From Pseudomonas sp. FP2309 (GTDB lineage Bacteria; Pseudomonadota; Gammaproteobacteria; Pseudomonadales; Pseudomonadaceae), in assembly GCF_030687575.1 (NCBI RefSeq), contig NZ_CP117439.1, positions 2,595,501-2,659,500 of the forward strand: a stretch of DNA of 64,000 nt, in the 5' to 3' direction. Below, one piece after another: positions 9,220-16,618 of this stretch; within the stretch, counting starts at the first letter, position 1, and each line of letters starts with the position of its first letter. A program made the position numbers and the translations under genes. The notes under the pieces are model-generated. The model had not been told where the DNA came from. It did not search any database and saw only the letters and a list, made by a program, of their open reading frames with translations.

Positions 9220-9921
9220 ATGCCCAACATTCTCCTGGTGGAAGACGACGCCGCACTCTCCGAGCTGATTGCCAGCTACCTGGAGCGCAATGGCTACCAC
9301 GTCAGCGTGCTCTGCCGTGGCGACCATGTGCGGGAACGTGCGCGTCTGAACCCGCCGGACCTGGTGATCCTCGACTTGATGCTGCCGGGCCTCGACGGCC
9401 TGCAAGTGTGCCGCCTGCTGCGCGCCGATTCGGCGGGCCTGCCGATCCTGATGTTGACGGCCCGTGACGACAGCCACGACCAGGTGTTGGGCCTGGAGAT
9501 GGGCGCCGACGACTACGTGACCAAACCCTGCGAGCCCCGTGTGCTGCTCGCCCGTGTGCGCACCTTGCTGCGCCGCAGCAGTTTGTCCGAACCGCAGGTG
9601 GCCAGCGACCAGATCCTGATGGGCAACCTGTGCATTGACCTGTCGGAGCGCACCGTGACCTGGCGCGACCAGTCGGTGGAGCTGTCCAGCGGCGAATACA
9701 ACCTGCTGGTGGTACTGGCCCGGCATGCCGGTGAAGTGCTCAGTCGCGATCAGATCCTGCAACGCCTGCGCGGTATTGAGTTCAACGGCACCGACCGCTC
9801 GGTGGACGTGGCCATCTCCAAGCTGCGCCGCAAGTTCGACGACCATGCCGGCGAGGCGCGCAAGATCAAAACCGTATGGGGCAAGGGCTACCTGTTCAGC
9901 CGTTCCGAGTGGGAATGCTGA
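9220..9921 (+). CDS. OmpR/PhoB-family response regulator (RstA/ParR-like)
   Basis: This is a 233-residue DNA-binding response regulator. The receiver domain (residues 1-120) has the acidic pair Glu-Asp-Asp, the phospho-acceptor Asp52 in VILDLMLPG, the Thr in LMLTARDD and the Lys in DDYVTKPCEP. The C-terminal winged-helix domain (about 135-230) has the usual Ser-Gly-Glu-Tyr-Asn-Leu-Leu and Arg-Ser-Val-Asp-Val-Ala-Ile-Ser-Lys-Leu-Arg signatures. I chose the ATG at 9220 because it begins directly with the receiver fold; upstream in-frame codons would add 37 Cys/Arg-rich residues. The sensor kinase gene follows after 3 bases. It is divergent from the efflux adaptor, pointing to control of that pump. 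Overall similarity is to RstA and ParR. Confidence 0.92.
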   Translation: MPNILLVEDDAALSELIASYLERNGYHVSVLCRGDHVRERARLNPPDLVILDLMLPGLDGLQVCRLLRADSAGLPILMLTARDDSHDQVLGLEMGADDYVTKPCEPRVLLARVRTLLRRSSLSEPQVASDQILMGNLCIDLSERTVTWRDQSVELSSGEYNLLVVLARHAGEVLSRDQILQRLRGIEFNGTDRSVDVAISKLRRKFDDHAGEARKIKTVWGKGYLFSRSEWEC

Positions 9922-9924
9922 GCC

Positions 9925-11226
9925 ATGTTTCGTGTCCTGCTGCGTCTCTACCTGATCACCATCGTCACCTACAGCGCGGCGATCTACCTGATTCCCAAGC
10001 TGGTGATCCTGGTGTTCGAACACCGCTACCTGGACTACAACGTCGAGCAATCCCGCGGCCAGCAGAAGCTGATCGTCAAGCAGTACCTGCGCGCGCCGGT
10101 GGAGCGCTGGTCTCAGGTCACCGAGCAACTGGGCCACGATTTCGCGCCGCTCAAGGTGCAATTGCTGCTGCGCCAGGACGCCAGCTATACCCCTGAAGAA
10201 GCCAGCCTGCTGGCCCAGGGCAAACCGGTGATTCGCCTGGGCGAGTGGGGGTGGATGGAGGAAGTCAGTTCGCCGATCAACGACCAGTTCGTGGTCAAGT
10301 TGACCATTCCGCCGGACCCGTTGGACATGAACCTGCTGTACTGGTCGATGAACGTGCTGGTCGGCGCGGCGTTGCTTGCCTGCCTGCTGTTCTGGCTGCG
10401 CCCGCACTGGCGTGACCTGGAGCGCCTGAAATGCACCGCCGCGCAGTTGGGCAAAGGCAACCTGGCCGAGCGCACGCACATTCCACCCAGTTCCAATATC
10501 GGTAGCCTGGCCGCGGTGTTCGACACCATGGCCGATGACGTCGAGCATTTGCTCAACCAGCAGCGCGACCTGCTCAATGCCGTCTCCCACGAATTGCGCA
10601 CGCCGCTGACACGCCTGGATTTCGGCCTGGCCCTGGCCCTGTCCGAAGACTTGCCCGCCGCCAGCCGTGAGCGCCTGCACAGCCTGGTGGCGCATATCCG
10701 CGAGTTGGATGAGTTGGTGTTGGAGCTGTTGTCTTACAGCCGCCTGCAAAACCCGGCGCAGTTGCCGGAGCGGGTCGAGGTGGTGCTCGACGAATTTATC
10801 GACAGCGTCCTGGGCAGCGTCGACGATGAGCTGGAAAACCCCGAGATCGTCATCGACGTAGTGCTCGACTGCGCCGTGGAGCGCTTCAGCCTCGACCCGC
10901 GCCTCACCGCCCGTGCCCTGCAGAACCTGCTGCGCAATGCCACGCGGTATTGCGACACGCGCATCCAGGTGGGGGTCAAGGTGTGCCCCAAGGGCTGTGA
11001 GATCTGGGTGGATGACGATGGCATCGGCATTCCGCCCGACCAGCGCGAGCGCATCTTTGAACCGTTCTACCGCCTTGACCGCAGCCGTGACCGCAGTACC
11101 GGCGGGTTTGGCCTGGGCTTGGCCATCAGCCGCCGCGCCCTGGAAGCCCAGGGCGGCACGTTGACGGCCCAGGCATCGCCCTTGGGCGGCGCGCGTTTTC
11201 GGCTGTGGCTGCCGCACGTCGGCTGA
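9925..11226 (+). CDS. Sensor histidine kinase (RstB/ParS-like)
   Basis: This 433-residue inner-membrane kinase is the partner of the regulator just upstream. It has a TM helix at about residues 8-30, a periplasmic sensor of about 110 residues, a second TM helix near 140-158, a HAMP segment, then the dimerisation box with phospho-acceptor His222 in AVSHELRTPLTR. The ATP-binding domain carries an N box (NLLRNATRYC), a G1 box (DDDGIGIPP) and a G2 box (GFGLGLAIS). The small periplasmic domain and size match RstB and ParS. The signal sensed cannot be read from the sequence; its neighbourhood suggests control of efflux. Confidence 0.92.
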   Translation: MFRVLLRLYLITIVTYSAAIYLIPKLVILVFEHRYLDYNVEQSRGQQKLIVKQYLRAPVERWSQVTEQLGHDFAPLKVQLLLRQDASYTPEEASLLAQGKPVIRLGEWGWMEEVSSPINDQFVVKLTIPPDPLDMNLLYWSMNVLVGAALLACLLFWLRPHWRDLERLKCTAAQLGKGNLAERTHIPPSSNIGSLAAVFDTMADDVEHLLNQQRDLLNAVSHELRTPLTRLDFGLALALSEDLPAASRERLHSLVAHIRELDELVLELLSYSRLQNPAQLPERVEVVLDEFIDSVLGSVDDELENPEIVIDVVLDCAVERFSLDPRLTARALQNLLRNATRYCDTRIQVGVKVCPKGCEIWVDDDGIGIPPDQRERIFEPFYRLDRSRDRSTGGFGLGLAISRRALEAQGGTLTAQASPLGGARFRLWLPHVG

Positions 11227-11901
11227 TCAGAGCACCTTGACCGCGCGACCGATGGCTTGGATCGGCCCGGTGGGTTTGCCGGTCGGCGAGCCGCGCGGGT
11301 CTTCCAGAGTCAGTTCGAACAGTTGGTCAGGCGCCAGCGGCGGCAACTTGTCCAGTGGCACCGACAGGCGTTGCCCAGGCTTGACCAGCCCCAGGGACAC
11401 CGGCCCTTGCCAGCCATCGCCCTTGGTCCAGAATTGCAGGGCCTTGTCGGCCGGCACGTCCATCACACCCAGTGGAATCAACTGAATCTGTTGATCGTTG
11501 CTGGCCTGGATCACCCAGCCCGGTGCCTGGCTCTGCGGGGCCACCAGCACCACCAAAAACGCCGGGTCGGCACTGGGCGGGCGGGTCAGCAGCAGCGCCG
11601 CCAGCACCAGCGTGGTCAGCAGGCCAGCGCCGGCCAGGCCGCGCCACAGCGCCAGCAGGTTCCACCAAGGCACCTCGCTGTCGGCCGTGCCTAGATGGCG
11701 TTCGATGCGCTGCCACAGATGGGCCGACGGCGGCACCGGTTCGGCCAGGGCGGTCAGTGGTAACAGACGCTGTTCCCAGGCGTCCACCGCTGCACGCAAC
11801 TCGACGTCGTGCTTGAGGCGTCGTTCGATCTCGGCGCGTTGTTCCGCGGGCAATGTGCCCAACACATATTCGCTGGCCAGTTCGTCCAGTGGGTTGCTCA
11901 T
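11227..11901 (-). CDS. Membrane anti-sigma factor (RskA-type)
   Basis: This 224-residue protein should hold the adjacent ECF sigma factor inactive. The N-terminal region (MSNPLDELASEYVLGTL...) has the helical sigma-binding motif of the RskA/ChrR-type anti-sigma fold. One TM helix lies at about residues 90-108, followed by a periplasmic C-terminal domain ending in a strand-rich Gly/Pro region, as in the RskA C-terminal family. The ATG at 11901 overlaps the sigma gene's TGA in an ATGA, which fixes the start and indicates translational coupling. It lacks the HxxxCxxC zinc motif of ZAS-type anti-sigma factors, so redox sensing by that route is not expected. Confidence 0.88.
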   Translation of the reverse strand: MSNPLDELASEYVLGTLPAEQRAEIERRLKHDVELRAAVDAWEQRLLPLTALAEPVPPSAHLWQRIERHLGTADSEVPWWNLLALWRGLAGAGLLTTLVLAALLLTRPPSADPAFLVVLVAPQSQAPGWVIQASNDQQIQLIPLGVMDVPADKALQFWTKGDGWQGPVSLGLVKPGQRLSVPLDKLPPLAPDQLFELTLEDPRGSPTGKPTGPIQAIGRAVKVL

Positions 11902-12428
11902 GCCATGCACTCCCGCAGCGCGGCGAGGCTACGCTTGATCCAGGCCTTGACGGTCCCCAGCGGGGTGCCCAGGCGTGCAGCGATTTCGCTATGGGAATAG
12001 CCGTCGACATAGGCATGCAGGATGCACGTGCGACGGGTCGGGTCGAGCTGCTCCAGGCACGTGTGAATCTGCCCGGAGCGTGCGGTGAACTCAAAACTGT
12101 CGGTGGGCTCGACACCCTGCTCATGTTCATCGCCCAGCGGCACTTCGCGGGAGTGGTTGCGTACGACATTCAAGGCCAGATGCCGTGTCACGCTGAACAC
12201 CCAACCGCGTGCCGACCCTCGGCTCGGGTCGAAGCTGCCGGCGCCGCGCCAGATCTTGATAAACGCGTCATGCACCACGTCTTCGGCCTGAGCCTTGTCT
12301 CGCAGAATACGCATGGCCACGCCGAGCAAGTGGCTGCTGTCCTGCTCATATAAGCGGCGCAGGGCGCGTGGCTCGCCGCGGGCGCAGGCCAGCAGGCAGG
12401 CTTCGTAATCAAACAGGGTGTCAGGCAC
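11898..12428 (-). CDS. ECF-type RNA polymerase sigma factor
   Basis: This small sigma-70 family protein has only regions 2 and 4. Region 2 runs through VAMRILRDKAQAEDVVHDAFIKIW and the DNA-melting segment; region 4 has the helix-turn-helix GYSHSEIAARLGTPLGTVKAWIKRSLAALRE. I favour the GTG at 12428 (176 residues), preceded by a GGCGGAAAAAC ribosome site. The frame can be extended to a TTG at 12455, which would give 185 residues, so the start is uncertain. It is coupled by ATGA overlap to its anti-sigma factor. Similarity is to the SigK/RskA-paired ECF group. The DUF3455 gene upstream on the same strand may belong to its regulon or operon. Confidence 0.9.
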   Translation of the reverse strand: MPDTLFDYEACLLACARGEPRALRRLYEQDSSHLLGVAMRILRDKAQAEDVVHDAFIKIWRGAGSFDPSRGSARGWVFSVTRHLALNVVRNHSREVPLGDEHEQGVEPTDSFEFTARSGQIHTCLEQLDPTRRTCILHAYVDGYSHSEIAARLGTPLGTVKAWIKRSLAALRECMA

Positions 12429-12456
12429 GTTTTTCCGCCGCCAGTCCAAGAACAAT

Positions 12457-12478
12457 GCCCCGACCCGAAGGCCGGGGC
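12457..12478 (-). terminator. GC hairpin between DUF3455 and sigma genes
   Basis: GCCCCG and CGGGGC arms with a CGAA-containing loop lie 29 bases after the DUF3455 stop and just before the sigma factor start. The T-run is weak, so partial termination or attenuation between the genes is more likely than a full stop. Confidence 0.4.
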
Positions 12479-12506
12479 GCTACCGCAGCAGCGTAGCTGA
12501 TTTCGC

Positions 12507-13028
12507 TCAGTTGGCTGCCCAGAAAATGTAGTCGGCCTGGTACTTCACCATTGCCTGCTGGCCCTTGTTGGCGGTGCTGCATTGCGTGCCGGGCGCCACA
12601 CCGCCTTTAAGCGCGACGCGCTGGATATAAGTCACACCGCTCATCGCGCCTTTGCCTTCGGCCGGGTTGGCCTTGACCAGCTGGTACGGCAGGTTACCCG
12701 CCCCCGACGGCGCCACGGCCAATTGGGTGCCGGTGATTGTCGAACCGTCCGTGGCTTGCCAGGTGGCGGGCGGGCCGAAGTAGGTGCCGACTTGTTTGCC
12801 GCTGCGATCATTGAGCACGGCCTTAGGGCCGACGAAGGCCCACTCGGTCTGACCTGCTGCGTTGGCTTTGTCGCGGCACTCGTAGGTGATTTCACCGACA
12901 CCGGTGGTTTGCAGCGCGATCTTGTGGCCGTCCGGCACTTTGATGCTGTCGGGCAAATCGGCCTGGGCGAAAGCGGTGGGGACGGCGGCGAGCAGGGCAG
13001 TCAGGCAGAGCAGGGCTTTAGCGTTCAT
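12507..13028 (-). CDS. Secreted DUF3455 domain protein
   Basis: This 173-residue exported protein has a clear signal peptide: MNAKALLCLTALLAAVPTAF, cleaved after Ala-Phe-Ala. The mature part (ADLPDSIKVPDGHKIALQTT..., YECRDKA..., TYFGPPATWQATDGS) matches the DUF3455 family as I know it from Pseudomonas and other proteobacteria; its function is unknown. I chose the ATG at 13028 because it places the signal peptide at the N-terminus and has a GGAG-like ribosome site; the frame is open further upstream. It precedes the ECF sigma and anti-sigma genes on the same strand and may be part of that envelope-stress module. Confidence 0.85.
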   Translation of the reverse strand: MNAKALLCLTALLAAVPTAFAQADLPDSIKVPDGHKIALQTTGVGEITYECRDKANAAGQTEWAFVGPKAVLNDRSGKQVGTYFGPPATWQATDGSTITGTQLAVAPSGAGNLPYQLVKANPAEGKGAMSGVTYIQRVALKGGVAPGTQCSTANKGQQAMVKYQADYIFWAAN

Positions 13029-13157
13029 GAGGTGCTTCTCCATCAAGTAGAACAGCAGGGTGACTGCAAGAACTACCCAGGAGGATCGCGATTGGATGCA
13101 GCGCGGGGAAAAAAAAGATGACCCAAACAAAAAAGATCTAAAGTCAGATCATATTGG

Positions 13158-13171
13158 TATAAGTCGTTATA
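13158..13171. promoter_or_regulatory. TATAA-GTCG-TTATA inverted repeat upstream of TSUP gene
   Basis: A 5-4-5 palindrome sits 54-67 bases before the TSUP start, in an AT-rich stretch unlike its surroundings. AT-rich dyads of this type are typical of LysR-type sites such as CysB, and the following genes are sulfur-related, so a CysB site is possible. This is inference from context only. Confidence 0.25.
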
Positions 13172-13224
13172 AGAAAAATCGCTATCCTGCCGCCAGAAAA
13201 TTTATAAGGCCGCGGGTAGCTGTA

Positions 13225-14010
13225 ATGGATGTGGGGAATGTTGGTTTCGTAATTGCCGGCCTGATCGTGGGATTTATCGTGGGCATGACCGGTGTGGGCG
13301 GGGGCTCGTTGATGACCCCGATCCTGCTGTGGTTCGGCATCAACCCGGCGACCGCCGTGGGCACTGACTTGTTGTATGCGGCCATCACCAAATCCGGTGG
13401 CGTGCTGGTGCACAGCAAGAACAAGAACATCGACTGGACCATCACCGGCTGGCTGACCCTGGGCAGCGTACCGGCGGTGCTGCTGACCCTGTGGTTCCTC
13501 GCCAGCCTGCACACCGACCCCAGCGCCATGAACGCGGTGATCAAGCAGGCCCTGGGCGTGGTATTGCTGCTCACCGCCCTGGCGATTCTGTTCAAGAAAA
13601 CCCTGTTGGCGTTCGCCCAGCGCCACGCCGGCGACAGCTACCACATGAACCCGCGCAACCTCAATGCGCTGACCGTGCTCACTGGCGCCATCCTCGGCAC
13701 CATGGTCGCCCTGACCTCCATCGGCGCCGGCGCCCTCGGCACGGTGGCGTTGTTTATCCTGTATCCGTTCCTGGCCACGCGCCGGTTGGTGGGCACCGAA
13801 ATCGCCCATGCCGTGCCCCTGACCCTGGTGGCGGGTCTCGGACACGCCGGCATGGGCAACATGGACTGGCACCTCTTGGGCTTTTTGCTGATCGGCTCAC
13901 TGCCGGGCATCTATGTTGGCAGCCACATGACCGGCAAGATCCCGGACGGCGTGTTGCGTCCGTGCCTGGCGATCATGTTGATGGCCGTCGGCTACAAGCT
14001 GGCATTCTAG
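13225..14010 (+). CDS. TSUP family sulfite/sulfonate exporter-like permease (TauE/SafE)
   Basis: This 261-residue inner-membrane protein has seven to eight hydrophobic segments and the TauE/SafE N-terminal signature Gly-Met-Thr-Gly-Val-Gly-Gly-Gly-Ser-Leu-Met-Thr-Pro. A second copy of the fold starts near residue 150 (TGAILGTMVALTSIGAGALG). I chose the ATG at 13225 because it begins directly with the first helix; the frame is open upstream for 55 codons of unlikely, Lys-rich sequence. TSUP proteins move sulfite, sulfoacetate or other small sulfur anions. Its neighbours are a sulfur-acquisition oxidoreductase and SfnG, so a sulfur role fits, though the substrate cannot be read directly. Its stop overlaps the convergent next gene at a CTAG. 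Confidence 0.87.
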   Translation: MDVGNVGFVIAGLIVGFIVGMTGVGGGSLMTPILLWFGINPATAVGTDLLYAAITKSGGVLVHSKNKNIDWTITGWLTLGSVPAVLLTLWFLASLHTDPSAMNAVIKQALGVVLLLTALAILFKKTLLAFAQRHAGDSYHMNPRNLNALTVLTGAILGTMVALTSIGAGALGTVALFILYPFLATRRLVGTEIAHAVPLTLVAGLGHAGMGNMDWHLLGFLLIGSLPGIYVGSHMTGKIPDGVLRPCLAIMLMAVGYKLAF

Positions 14011-15245
14011 GCCTTGGCCGGACCATTGCCGATCTGCCACACAAAGGGCGGCTCGGCCGCGTTGATCACCCAATCACCGACGATGCGTGCCTTGTAGATC
14101 ACGGGGTTGTGCGAGGACACGGTACGCGCGTTACGCCAGTGCCTGTCCAGTGCCTTCCCCTGGCGCACATCCGAGGCGCCCAGGGCATTGAACAGTTGGC
14201 TGGTGGCGCGCTGGATCAAGTCCGACACCACCACCTGCGCCGTCGCCGATTCAATCTCGGCCGCCACATTGGCCTCGCGCTCCACGGCGGCGTCCCCGCC
14301 AAACCTCGCCACGTAGGCCCGCTGCGCCGGCAGCGTCGCGCGCAAGGCGCTGGCCTCTGCGGCATATACCAGCGCCGCGACTTCGCCCACCACCTGTTGC
14401 ACCTGTGCATCCTGGCTCACATGGGGCGCATTGCCGTGGCTGTAGATGCGCCGGCGGTTGCGCACCTGATGGGCCACATCGCGCAACGCTGCGCGGCCAA
14501 TACCGGCCAGGCTGGCCAGCAGCACCAGTTGGTAGAACGCGGTCTGGTATTTGAAACGGTTGGCAAAGTCGATCACGTTGTCCGCCTCCACCCGTGCCTC
14601 GGTAAAGCGCGAGGTGCCGCTGCCGGTGGTGCGCTGGCCAAAGCCGTCCCAGTCGTCGCTGTGCTCCACGCCGGGCTGGCGCGCGCGGGTGGCGGCGATC
14701 ACGTCGCCGCCGGTGTCGCTGCGCTGGGCGTACACGTCGATCCAGTCGGCAAAGATGCTGCCGGTGCTGTAGAACTTTTCACCGTTGAGCCGCCAGTGAT
14801 CGCCGTCGCGGGTGACCCGGGTGACCACGTCGCCGATGGCCACATTGCCGATTTCGGTCCAGGCACAGCCAACGAGATCGCCCTCGACGAAGCGCTTGAA
14901 CCACAGGTCGCGGCCGGCGCTCGGCGGTGCATTCAGGCGGTCCTCGGCGAACGCAAAATGCCCGCGCAGCGCCTGTGGCACGTTGGAGTCGGCTTCGGCC
15001 AGTTCGATCAGCAGCTCAAACAGTTGCGGCAGGGACGCGCCGCCGCCGCCGTACTCCACCGGCACGCGCACGGCGCCGAAACCCGCTTCCTTCAGCCACT
15101 GGATCGGCTCGTGGGGCAGGGTGCGGCTGTGTTCGCGCTGCACCGCGCCGTCGGCGATGCGCTGGAAGATCGGCCGAAAACGTGCGGCCAAGGTGGCGTA
15201 ATCGACGCCGAGGGACAGCGGGTTGATGACGTGGTGTTCGGTCAT
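14007..15245 (-). CDS. SfnB/SfnC-like acyl-CoA dehydrogenase-fold sulfur acquisition oxidoreductase
   Basis: This 412-residue protein has the acyl-CoA dehydrogenase fold used by flavin-dependent monooxygenases such as DszC. There is an N-terminal helical domain, a beta domain around residues 120-220 (GCAWTEIGN...; GDHWRLNGEKFYSTGS...) and a C-terminal helical domain. It lacks an obvious acyl-CoA catalytic Glu context, as in DszC-type enzymes that use reduced FMN. The ATG at 15245 has an AGGAA site; a longer frame to 15368 is Cys/Arg-rich and unlikely. It is divergent from sfnG across a gap with sigma-54-type sites on both strands, so use of organosulfur compounds under sulfate starvation is the likely role. 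Whether it is SfnB, SfnC or a paralogue I cannot tell. Confidence 0.82.
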   Translation of the reverse strand: MTEHHVINPLSLGVDYATLAARFRPIFQRIADGAVQREHSRTLPHEPIQWLKEAGFGAVRVPVEYGGGGASLPQLFELLIELAEADSNVPQALRGHFAFAEDRLNAPPSAGRDLWFKRFVEGDLVGCAWTEIGNVAIGDVVTRVTRDGDHWRLNGEKFYSTGSIFADWIDVYAQRSDTGGDVIAATRARQPGVEHSDDWDGFGQRTTGSGTSRFTEARVEADNVIDFANRFKYQTAFYQLVLLASLAGIGRAALRDVAHQVRNRRRIYSHGNAPHVSQDAQVQQVVGEVAALVYAAEASALRATLPAQRAYVARFGGDAAVEREANVAAEIESATAQVVVSDLIQRATSQLFNALGASDVRQGKALDRHWRNARTVSSHNPVIYKARIVGDWVINAAEPPFVWQIGNGPAKA

Positions 15246-15282
15246 GGGCAAGGTTCCTGGGCAGTGGTCAATATCAGGGGCA

Positions 15283-15299
15283 TTGCACAGTCCGTGCCG
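15283..15299 (-). promoter_or_regulatory. Candidate sigma-54 promoter for the SfnB/SfnC-like gene
   Basis: On the minus strand CGGCACG-GACT-GTGCA places the -24 GG (15298-15297) and the -12 GC (15286-15285) exactly 10 bases apart. It differs from the TGGCACGNNNNTTGCW consensus at two positions. The predicted start near 15273 is 28 bases before the gene's ATG. Confidence 0.55.
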
Positions 15300-15339
15300 G
15301 GCGCGACGGCCAATGTTTACGGGGTTTCGACCGCGTTTA

Positions 15340-15357
15340 CTGTTGCCCTGGCAACAG
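15340..15357. promoter_or_regulatory. 18-base palindrome, candidate SfnR-type enhancer site
   Basis: CTGTTGCC and GGCAACAG are perfect mirror arms around a 2-base centre, inside the divergent gap. The centre is about 75 bases upstream of the predicted minus-strand start and about 134 bases upstream of the plus-strand one. These distances suit a sigma-54 activator serving both promoters. SfnR is the known activator for sfnG in P. putida; that it binds this palindrome is inference. Confidence 0.5.
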
Positions 15358-15455
15358 CAAACCAACAAACCGGTGCGATCCAGGACAGCTGCAATTACCG
15401 CGGGCGCGGTCGGTTTCGGCGGCGCAACCCCCGTGGCACGGGCCTTTGCCAGGGG

Positions 15456-15472
15456 CTGGCACGCTTGCTGCT
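15456..15472 (+). promoter_or_regulatory. Candidate sigma-54 promoter for sfnG
   Basis: CTGGCACG-CTTG-CTGCT has the -24 GG (15458-15459) and -12 GC (15470-15471) at the required 10-base spacing and one mismatch to the consensus. The predicted start near 15483 leaves a leader of about 29 bases, which contains a TTCACA/TGTGAA dyad (15482-15497). Sigma-54 dependence of sfnG is established in P. putida. Confidence 0.65.
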
Positions 15473-15511
15473 CAAGCCTGTTTCACATCCCTGTGAATGA
15501 GGTAGCGTTCG

Positions 15512-16597
15512 ATGAGTCAGCAAGCCGTGAAATTTGCCTATTGGGTGCCCAACGTCAGCGGTGGGTTGGTGGTCAGCAAGATCGAGCAACGCACCCACTG
15601 GGGCATCGACTACAACCGCAAACTGGCGCAACTGGCCGAAGCGGCCGGCTTCGAGTATGGCCTGACCCAGATCCGCTTCACCGCCGGCTACGGCGCCGAG
15701 AACCAGCATGAGTCCGTGGCGTTCAGCCATGCGCTGCTGGCGGCGACCACCACATTGAAAGTGATCGCCGCGATCCTGCCCGGCCCCTGGCAACCGGCGC
15801 TGGCCGCCAAGCAACTGGCGACCATCGACCAACTGACCAATGGCCGCATCGCCGTGAACATCGTCAGCGGTTGGTTCAAGGGCGAATTCCAGGCCATCGG
15901 CGAACCCTGGTTGGAGCACGATGAGCGCTATCGCCGTTCCGAAGAATTCATCCGCGCCCTCAAAGGCATCTGGAGTCAGGACGACTTCACCTTCAAAGGC
16001 GATTTCTACCGCTTCAACAATTACACCCTCAAACCCAAGCCATTGGGCCGACCGGAAGTGTTCCAGGGCGGCAGTTCACGGGCGGCGCGGGACATGGCGG
16101 CGCGCGTCTCGGACTGGTACTTCACCAACGGCAATACGCCCGAGGGCATCAAGGCGCAGGTCGACGATATTCGCACCAAGGCGGCGGCGAATCATCACTC
16201 GGTCAAAATCGGCGTGAACGCGTTTGTGATCGCCCGCGACACCGAAGAAGAAGCTCGCGCCGTGCTCGCCGACATCATCGACAAGGCCGATCCGCAAGCG
16301 GTGAATGCCTTTGGCGATGCGGCGAAGCAGGCGGGCAAAGCCTCGCCGGAAGGCGAGGGCAACTGGGCCAAGTCGAGTTTTGAGGACCTGGTGCAATACA
16401 ACGATGGCTTCAAGACCAATTTGATCGGCACCCCGCAGCAGATCGCCGAGCGCATCGTCGCGCTCAAGGCTGTGGGGGTCGATCTGGTGCTGGCCGGCTT
16501 CCTGCACTTCCAGGAAGAAGTGGAGTACTTCGGCAAGCGTGTGCTGCCCCTGGTACGCGAACTGGAAGCCAAGGCGGCGATCAAGCAGGTGGCCTGA
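15512..16597 (+). CDS. sfnG: FMNH2-dependent dimethylsulfone monooxygenase SfnG
   Basis: This 361-residue enzyme of the bacterial luciferase-like family oxidises dimethyl sulfone to methanesulfinate with reduced FMN, letting the cell use dimethyl sulfide-derived sulfur. The sequence has the SfnG opening (KFAYWVPNVSGGLVVSKIEQ), the TIM-barrel segment AILPGPWQPALAAKQLATID, the flavin-site region GRIAVNIVSGWFKGEF and the C-terminal GTPQQIAERIVALKAVGVDL. The length matches SfnG. A ribosome site GAGGT precedes the ATG, and a sigma-54-type promoter lies about 40 bases upstream. A flavin reductase partner is not adjacent. It is followed by a convergent gene with no clear terminator between. Confidence 0.93.
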   Translation: MSQQAVKFAYWVPNVSGGLVVSKIEQRTHWGIDYNRKLAQLAEAAGFEYGLTQIRFTAGYGAENQHESVAFSHALLAATTTLKVIAAILPGPWQPALAAKQLATIDQLTNGRIAVNIVSGWFKGEFQAIGEPWLEHDERYRRSEEFIRALKGIWSQDDFTFKGDFYRFNNYTLKPKPLGRPEVFQGGSSRAARDMAARVSDWYFTNGNTPEGIKAQVDDIRTKAAANHHSVKIGVNAFVIARDTEEEARAVLADIIDKADPQAVNAFGDAAKQAGKASPEGEGNWAKSSFEDLVQYNDGFKTNLIGTPQQIAERIVALKAVGVDLVLAGFLHFQEEVEYFGKRVLPLVRELEAKAAIKQVA

Positions 16598-16618
16598 GAG
16601 GCTTGAACACGCGGGCGT

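Noticed and set aside
9217..11217. A 666-codon minus-strand open frame
   Set aside because: It is antisense to the response regulator and sensor kinase, both of which have all their motifs.
15431..15449. A second TGGCACG-like sigma-54 site upstream of sfnG
   Set aside because: Its GG and GC are 11 bases apart instead of 10, which sigma-54 does not tolerate; the site at 15456 has the right spacing.
13491..15500. A 669-codon plus-strand open frame
   Set aside because: It crosses the TSUP gene, the antisense of the SfnB/SfnC-like gene and the sigma-54 promoters; composition is that of a shadow frame.
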